A stretch of 64,000 bases of DNA, from assembly GCA_022606425.2 (NCBI GenBank), contig JAHDVF020000240.1, positions 3,247,501-3,311,500 on the forward strand, written 5' to 3'. The notes beneath the pieces are model-generated. The model was not told the origin of the DNA. It was given only the letters and a program-made list of their open reading frames with translations, and did not search any database. Numbering within the stretch: position 1 is the first letter of the stretch; each line of letters begins with the position of its first letter. Shown piece after piece: positions 59,656 to 64,000 of this stretch. Source of the DNA: Lepidostoma basale. Lineage: Eukaryota; Arthropoda; Insecta; Trichoptera; Lepidostomatidae. The position numbers and the translations under genes are program-made.

Positions 59656-60224
59656 GACTTGATAGATTTACATCAAAATACGGTAGTTATTTTACATTTA
59701 GATGGTTTCAGGAAATTCGAACGATTTTCTGCTAAGCCAGTGGTATCCTGTTTCATTTCGTATTTCATTAGATTCCACTATCTCACAAGAACGAGTCGTA
59801 ATGTTTTGATTGCTACAAACTGCATTATTACATTTATCTCGGAAGTTGTAACAGGCCCGTGGGTTTGATGTCTTCATAACCATGAATTTATTGCACTAAT
59901 GTTTATATTTCCCCCGGAAAACTTAAGCAGTTTATACATAAAGCATCCGTAATTGAATACTTTTGTTTTCAAATACGTATTAAAGAAAAACCGTGGGTTT
60001 TTGTAAAGTACACGCCCACTTGAATAAACCACAAGACTGGCAAAGCGATTTCGTAATTTAATTCATGTTTAAATTCGGGTAAAAAATGAAACTTCATGAT
60101 ATTTTTTAGTTTTTGAAGAAACTGGTAGTAAAATTTTGTTCAAATTGGTAAAAAACTAAACTATTTTTATAAATATCTAACGTAAAGAAGAGAGAACGTT
60201 ATTTTATAATAAATGTTATCAATT
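59656..60224. other. No gene recognised
   Basis: AT-rich; ORFs here are extensions of LINE-E shadow frames. Confidence 0.45.
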
Positions 60225-60487
60225 ATAATGAAAACGCGTATGTTTTATAGGTTTCACATAGATTTTTATTTGTATATTAAAATATATAGATACTTGTTAC
60301 AAATTTCGCCTTGCTAGGGCATACTCTAACTCTATGATACATCTCATTTCCAAAACTGGAGTTTGAGAATGCCCTCGCCAGGTGAAACAACTTTGTAACA
60401 AGTATTTTTATATATAAATGAATAAAATATTATATATAAATAAAAAAACCTCTTTAAAACCGATAAAACGTTTTCATTATAATTTAT
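60225..60487. mobile_element. HH2-related inverted pair
   Basis: Minus remnant 60297-60325 (AAATTTCGCCTTGCTAGGGC) and plus core 60363-60393 (TTGAGAA, extra T, GCCCTCGCCAGGT, GAA, ACAACT). Outer arms AAAACGTTTTCATTATAAT and AATTATAATGAAAACGCG. Confidence 0.68.
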
Positions 60488-60640
60488 TATAAACTTATTG
60501 AACGCTAAGGCATTACCACTGTGGAATTAAATAGTAATATACTTAGGATATTGAAAATAACTTTGTTTAATCAACGAAATATTAAAAAAACACGACATGT
60601 TTCGGAGGATACCTCCATCTTCAGGTGTAAAAATATAATA
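60488..60640 (-). mobile_element. HH9 element
   Basis: 3' signature (GGCATTACCACTGTGGAATT complement), body, ribozyme. Confidence 0.8.
60594..60624 (-). ncRNA. Hammerhead-like ribozyme motif, family HH9, best copy
   Basis: First box CTGAAGA, extra T, perfect 5-bp stem II GGAGG/CCTCC with a TAT loop, GAA, ACATGT, C. Stem I ACAC/GTGT, 4 bp. Every core position fits apart from the extra base. Confidence 0.85.
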
Positions 60641-60819
60641 AAAACTAAACAATGAAAGACTAATATAAATACGCATTTAAAATTCGATACAATAATTCAA
60701 ATTTAAAAATTAGCTTGGGTTATTTGTCATAAGTACTAATAATATTTTTTTATAAGTAAGAACTAATAAATAATATTAAATAAGAATAATACACGATGAT
60801 AATATAAAAAATATAAAAC
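60641..60819. other. No gene recognised
   Basis: AT-rich, nothing seen. Confidence 0.4.
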
Positions 60820-60962
60820 TAACTAACCAACTAACCAACACGCCGTCTCTCCGAAAGGGTAGGCAGAAAGAATGGACTGTCACACTTTCACTGATGCGGC
60901 ACTCCATCCTTCTCTTTTCGCCCCGCGGGAGACGCGGTGTGATGGGTTGCGAACCTCATATT
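60820..60962 (-). mobile_element. SINE2, 5'-truncated
   Basis: Tail complement AACTAACCAACTAACC, LINE-A-like 3' end, GATGCGGCACTCCATCC, CCGCGGGAGACGCGG, GGGTTGCGAACCTCA. Confidence 0.83.
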
Positions 60963-61036
60963 TAAATCCATTAAAATCATATATTTTAATTCAGTAATAA
61001 TAAAATCAAAAGTACAATTTTTTCACACGTTACATA

Positions 61037-61143
61037 TAGGGTGTTTTTTAAGAGGTTTGGTTTTTTAAACTGGCAACATTGTTTCTACAGTGTGTATACA
61101 ATGTTGTCAGTTTAAAAACCAAACCTCTAAAAAAACACCTATA
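61037..61143. mobile_element. MITE, mariner/Tc1-like ends
   Basis: Terminal inverted repeats of about 45 nt starting AGGTGTTTTTTTAGAGGTTT, bounded by TATA/TA. Only about 10 nt separate the arms. TA target and short length fit a Tc1/mariner-derived MITE. Confidence 0.75.
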
Positions 61144-61149
61144 TATAAC

Positions 61150-61565
61150 TAAAAAAACTAACTAACTGCCATCACGCCGTCTCCCCGAAAGGGTAGGCAG
61201 AAAGAATGGACTGTCACACTTTTACTGATGCGGCACTCCATCCTTCTCTTTTCGCCCCGCGGGAGACGCAGTGTGAAGGGTTGCGAACCTCATCGCCACC
61301 AATAGGCATCTCCCGCGCACACTTCGATCGTCCAAAACCCACAAAATAAATCTAAAACAAATAATATAAAATACAATGATATAAAATAAAATAACAAAAT
61401 AAAAATAATTTAACACAAAATGTTCTTTTTAGATGGTGCACATATTGTCTATTTAATTTATGTTCCACGTATCCACCGTTTTTTTTAATTAAGCACATAA
61501 TGTAATAACACATAATGTTTTTTTTCGATGTTTCACATGTTGACATGGATGATCCGGACTTTTGT
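61150..61565 (-). mobile_element. SINE2, full length with insertion
   Basis: Minus strand from AAAGTCCGGATCATCCATG to the LINE-A-like end and TTAG tail. A 70-nt segment with TGTGTTATTACATTATGTG is extra compared with 55049-55380. Confidence 0.86.
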
Positions 61566-61603
61566 GTTATATAACGTGTGAAAAAACGGTACTTTTGATT
61601 TTT

Positions 61604-61984
61604 ATATATAATATGTTATAGTTCTTGGCCTATAAGATTGGTATCGCCTTATTTGGTTTCCCCCATCGATATACAAGTAGCTGCTAAGGTCTGGAAGCAA
61701 AGCGTATTTTATATGTTGTGTCCTCATTCTAACCTGTCTGATGAAAATTGCTTGATATTTAATTTGTAAAATGAATTTAAAAAAAAAAACGTTTCATAAA
61801 ATCAAATGTATCCTTTTATGTTCTACGAAACCTTTTTAAAACCGCATAAGCCGAAGAAAAAATGCGTGTTCAAAAAAATATTTATCAAGTTCACACAAAT
61901 TGAAATCATTTGATGTTTTTATAACATCCCATGTTGTGTTGGTAAAAAATATAGGAGTGTATAAAACATATAAAAACAGATAAT
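61604..61984. other. No gene recognised
   Basis: Nothing supported. Confidence 0.45.
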
Positions 61985-62310
61985 AAATATTTTAATTGTA
62001 TCTCAATAGAGACGAAGACGCAAACCGGAAACTGAACATGGATGATCAAGGTGTTTACAGGACTTATGACCTGTCATTGGTTGGGTTAAGCGCACGCTTT
62101 ATGTAATTACAACATTCCCCATTCCACCTTTGTTATTTTGTGATCATGCATGACAAATTTTTGGAAGATGTATATATACTTCAAAATCCATATTTATCTT
62201 CACGTGTCAGTTTCAGTCAGCCATCTATGAAGATTTGGTTGCACTTGTGAATTTTTTCAAGAATTAACCTATACAACCGACCCACTAACGCAATCTATGG
62301 AGAATGATTT
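61985..62310 (+). repeat. R1 dispersed repeat, longest copy
   Basis: TGTATCTCAATAGAGACGAA, GGTGTTTACAGGACTTATG, CCTGTCATTGGTTGGG, ACAACATTCCCCATTCCACC, TGACAAATTTTTGGAAGATG and GCCATCTATGAAG. Extends beyond the other copies on both sides. Confidence 0.75.
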
Positions 62311-62466
62311 TCGGCATTTAGCAAACTACCTTATTAACACAATGTGAAGGCTGTTGACCAACATATTGTTAGAAGCCGCTAGGAGTATTATTCCATTCTA
62401 TATGCCAAAGAATGCTATGCATAATAAATAATATGCCTAATAAATATGTGAAAAAACCTTTCAAAC

Positions 62467-62705
62467 TAAATAACTAACTAACCATTAGCCGTCTCTCCGG
62501 AGGAATAGGCAGAGAGAATGAACCGCCATACCGTTCTGTCCTGACATACCTCTCTTGCTTCCTTCACATTAATTTATACATCGTAACACGCACGTTCGTC
62601 GATTTTTCCGACATAGAATGTGGTCGCCTTTCGGTATTTGATTAATTTGGTCTTGTCATGCTTTCCTTGGTGTTCCGCGACTTCTCGTTCCACTCACACT
62701 GATAT
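62467..62705 (-). mobile_element. LINE-A3 with TTAG tail
   Basis: Minus strand: ISVSGTRSRGTPRKA, QINQIPKGDHILCRKNRRTC and decayed SREVCQDRTVWRFILSA. Confidence 0.83.
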
Positions 62706-63070
62706 TTATTAAATTTAATAATATGCGAAACCTTAACCATAAAATCAATGAATAAATATATCACACAACAATTTCTAACTAATATCAGCTTAGAAATACT
62801 AATATGATATAATTTTAATTTTATTCATTTGATTACGTATTATATTTGACATCACATACATGTATCAATAAATAGGAAACGAAAGTAAATACGTTAACCA
62901 AAAAAATGATTGACTAATAATCACGAATGATAACGTCTGTTTTCTAGAAGATAAACTTTTAAATATAAAATAAAAAAACATATTGTTTTAAACGACGGTA
63001 TGGTTATTATAATTGATGCCTTCTAGTTTTGCTTGGACCCAAGATTAATAATATCAGATATTATACTGAT

Positions 63071-63102
63071 CTGATGAAGCTTAGGTACAAGCGAAACTAG
63101 TT
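63071..63102 (+). ncRNA. Hammerhead-like ribozyme motif, family HH11
   Basis: First box CTGATGA, extra A, stem II GCTT/AAGC, GAA, self-complementary ACTAGT, T. Outer arms GACGGTATGGTTATTATAAT pair with their complement; an inverted degraded partner lies at 63022-63045. Confidence 0.78.
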
Positions 63103-63166
63103 GGCATCAATTATAATAACCATACCGTCGTTAAATACAAAGTGTTTTATTAAAGTTTATGGGAAC

Positions 63167-63197
63167 GACATGTTTCGCCTTTCTATGGCACCGTCAA
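63167..63197 (-). ncRNA. Hammerhead-like motif, family HH2
   Basis: First box TTGACGG, extra T, stem II GCCAT/AAGGC imperfect, GAA, ACATGT, C. Confidence 0.52.
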
Positions 63198-63371
63198 ATG
63201 TGAAATCGAAACATGTCATTTCCATAGAACTTCAAGAAAACAGACGTTTTAATTTTTATTTCAAACAGAAGTTTTACATCATTGTTCAAAGAAACAATAA
63301 ATAAATTATAAACATTTCATATTGTTTTTTTATAAAGTGACAATAGTGAATAAACGTTTTTTTACTTGTGT

Positions 63372-63882
63372 CTAACTAACTAACCATCGCGCCTTTCCCC
63401 GGAGGGGTAGGCAGAGAGGATGGATCGCCACAATGCTCTGTCCTGGCATACCTCTCGGGATTCCTCTACATTCATACATCTTACCATGCACGCACGTCGA
63501 TTATTCCGACTTCGAATGTGACTGCCTTTTAGTAATTGATTAATTTGGTCAGGCCATGTTTTCCTCGGTCGTCCTCGACTTCTTTTTCCACTCACGCTGC
63601 TTGTGTACAACTTTTTAACCATTCTACTCTCATCCATTCGTTCTATATGTCCAAACCATCTCAATGATCCTTTTTTAATTTTATCCATGATGCAGTCATC
63701 TGCCTTACATTTCTTTTTTATTTCATCGTTCTGTATTCTATCATACAAAGTTTTCCCGCACATTCTTCTTAGTGATCTCTTTCTACGGTGTTTATCCTGC
63801 TTTCATCTTTCTTTTGCCAGATCCAAGCTTCCCTTCCATACATGAGGGTTGGCACTAGAACTCCATTGTGTACTGTCACATT
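63372..63882 (-). mobile_element. LINE-A3, best copy
   Basis: A 127-codon minus-strand frame: MCGKTLYDRIQNDEIKKKCK, ADDCIMDKIKKGSLRWFGHI, ERMDESRMVKKLYTSSVSGK, RSRGRPRKTWPDQINQLLKG, SHIRSRNNRRACMVRCMNVE, ESREVCQDRALWRSILSAYP. Upstream continues with a shift to NGVLVPTLMYGREAWIWQKK. TTAG tail complement at the low edge. The RT core is missing. Confidence 0.93.
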
Positions 63883-64000
63883 AAAAATACAAGTGTGATG
63901 TATTATATCTACATCAATAAATGAATAGACAAAAGGTTACTTAAAAGCATTATTTACATAAAATATCCGATTAAATTTTCCTTCTCACCTTCCGCAAAAA
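63883..64000. other. No gene recognised
   Basis: AT-rich window end. Confidence 0.4.

Larger units (their letters stand above)
61002..61603. repeat. Inverted repeats around a MITE and SINE2
   Basis: 61002-61037 (AAAATCAAAAGTAC ... CACACGTTACATA) is the inverse of 61568-61603 with a few differences. Inside are a MITE-like palindrome and a full SINE2. Confidence 0.68.
62925..63305. mobile_element. HH2 element interrupted by HH11
   Basis: HH2 (ACGTCTGTTTTCTAGAAG) is broken at about 62952; HH11 with 30-nt perfect arms occupies 62988-63135; HH2 resumes with TTTTATTAAAGTTTATGGGA, a good minus core 63167-63197, a stem-less plus core and the 3' end GTTTTACATCATTGTTCAA. Confidence 0.75.

Noticed and set aside
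1..64000. The many 60-160-codon ORFs as host genes
   Set aside because: Those with recognisable sequence are LINE tails or run antisense through them; the rest lack motifs, splice context or codon-like composition.
1..64000. CRISPR array or other prokaryotic defence system
   Set aside because: Repeats are dispersed, in both orientations and of transposon type; no regular spacing, no cas-like ORFs and no bacterial gene layout.
1..64000. An autonomous Penelope-like element (RT plus GIY-YIG) supporting the hammerheads
   Set aside because: No ORF with those domains could be seen on either strand; all RT traces belong to LINEs.

Overview
The window looks like repeat-dense, strongly AT-rich nuclear DNA of an arthropod, most likely an insect with a large, transposon-rich genome. 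The evidence is many 5'-truncated non-LTR retrotransposon (LINE) tails, tRNA-derived SINEs, MITE-like palindromes and no bacterial gene layout. The order cannot be fixed from this sequence; the LINE protein tails remind me of beetle and true-bug genomes, which is a weak inference. I recognise no complete host protein-coding gene. The best host candidate is a CpG-rich, apparently single-copy block at 43384-43930 ending in a good splice donor on the minus strand, so much of the window to its left could be a giant first intron.

The most interesting content is a large set of short elements carrying hammerhead-ribozyme-like motifs (HHRs). I see more than 40 cores or remnants in at least 11 sequence families, named here HH1 to HH12. 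All follow one plan: a CTGANGA-like box, one extra base (A or T), a stem II hairpin, GAA, a self-complementary stem III (ACATGT, ACCGGT, ACAGCTGT or ACTAGT), then C or T. Stem II and stem III sequences change between families but stay paired, and several families also show a stem I of 4 to 10 bp. Very short stem III is what is known from hammerheads of Penelope-like retroelements and tandem-repeat retrozymes, which act as dimers. Many copies lie as head-to-head inverted pairs, forming foldback elements. HH2 carries a TATA-like box upstream of the ribozyme. No Penelope-type reverse transcriptase or GIY-YIG ORF is visible, so these copies look non-autonomous.

The second layer is LINE debris. 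LINE-A (motifs RWFGHMERM and GRPRKTWHDQIN) is the commonest, in three subfamilies: A1 and A3 with TTAG-repeat tails, A2 with a GTT-repeat tail. LINE-B (EVEDIIRWSRQQ; one copy keeps the YADD box), LINE-C (GAA-repeat tail), LINE-D (RTE-like), LINE-E, LINE-F (Jockey-like), LINE-G and LINE-H are also present. SINE1 is a tRNA-headed SINE. SINE2 is an approximately 330-nt element that borrows the LINE-A 3' end and TTAG tail, so it was probably mobilised by LINE-A machinery. R1 and R2 are unclassified dispersed repeats. A mariner-like transposase pseudogene lies at 36228-36593.

Layout: 1-9580 alternates LINE and HHR elements; 9580-16090 has LINE-A2, a long LINE-B and two GC-rich islands; 16095-24600 is dense in HHR foldbacks, SINE1 and LINE-D; 24700-35700 carries LINE-A copies and HH3 foldbacks, one holding a LINE-E; 36200-39720 holds the transposase relic, a Jockey tail and SINE1; 40480-42660 is an HHR cluster; 42700-44860 is largely free of known repeats and holds the candidate exon; 44870-64000 returns to LINE, SINE and HHR mosaics. 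Nested insertions give relative ages and some element boundaries. Stretches described as unrecognised may hold unique or old repeat DNA.
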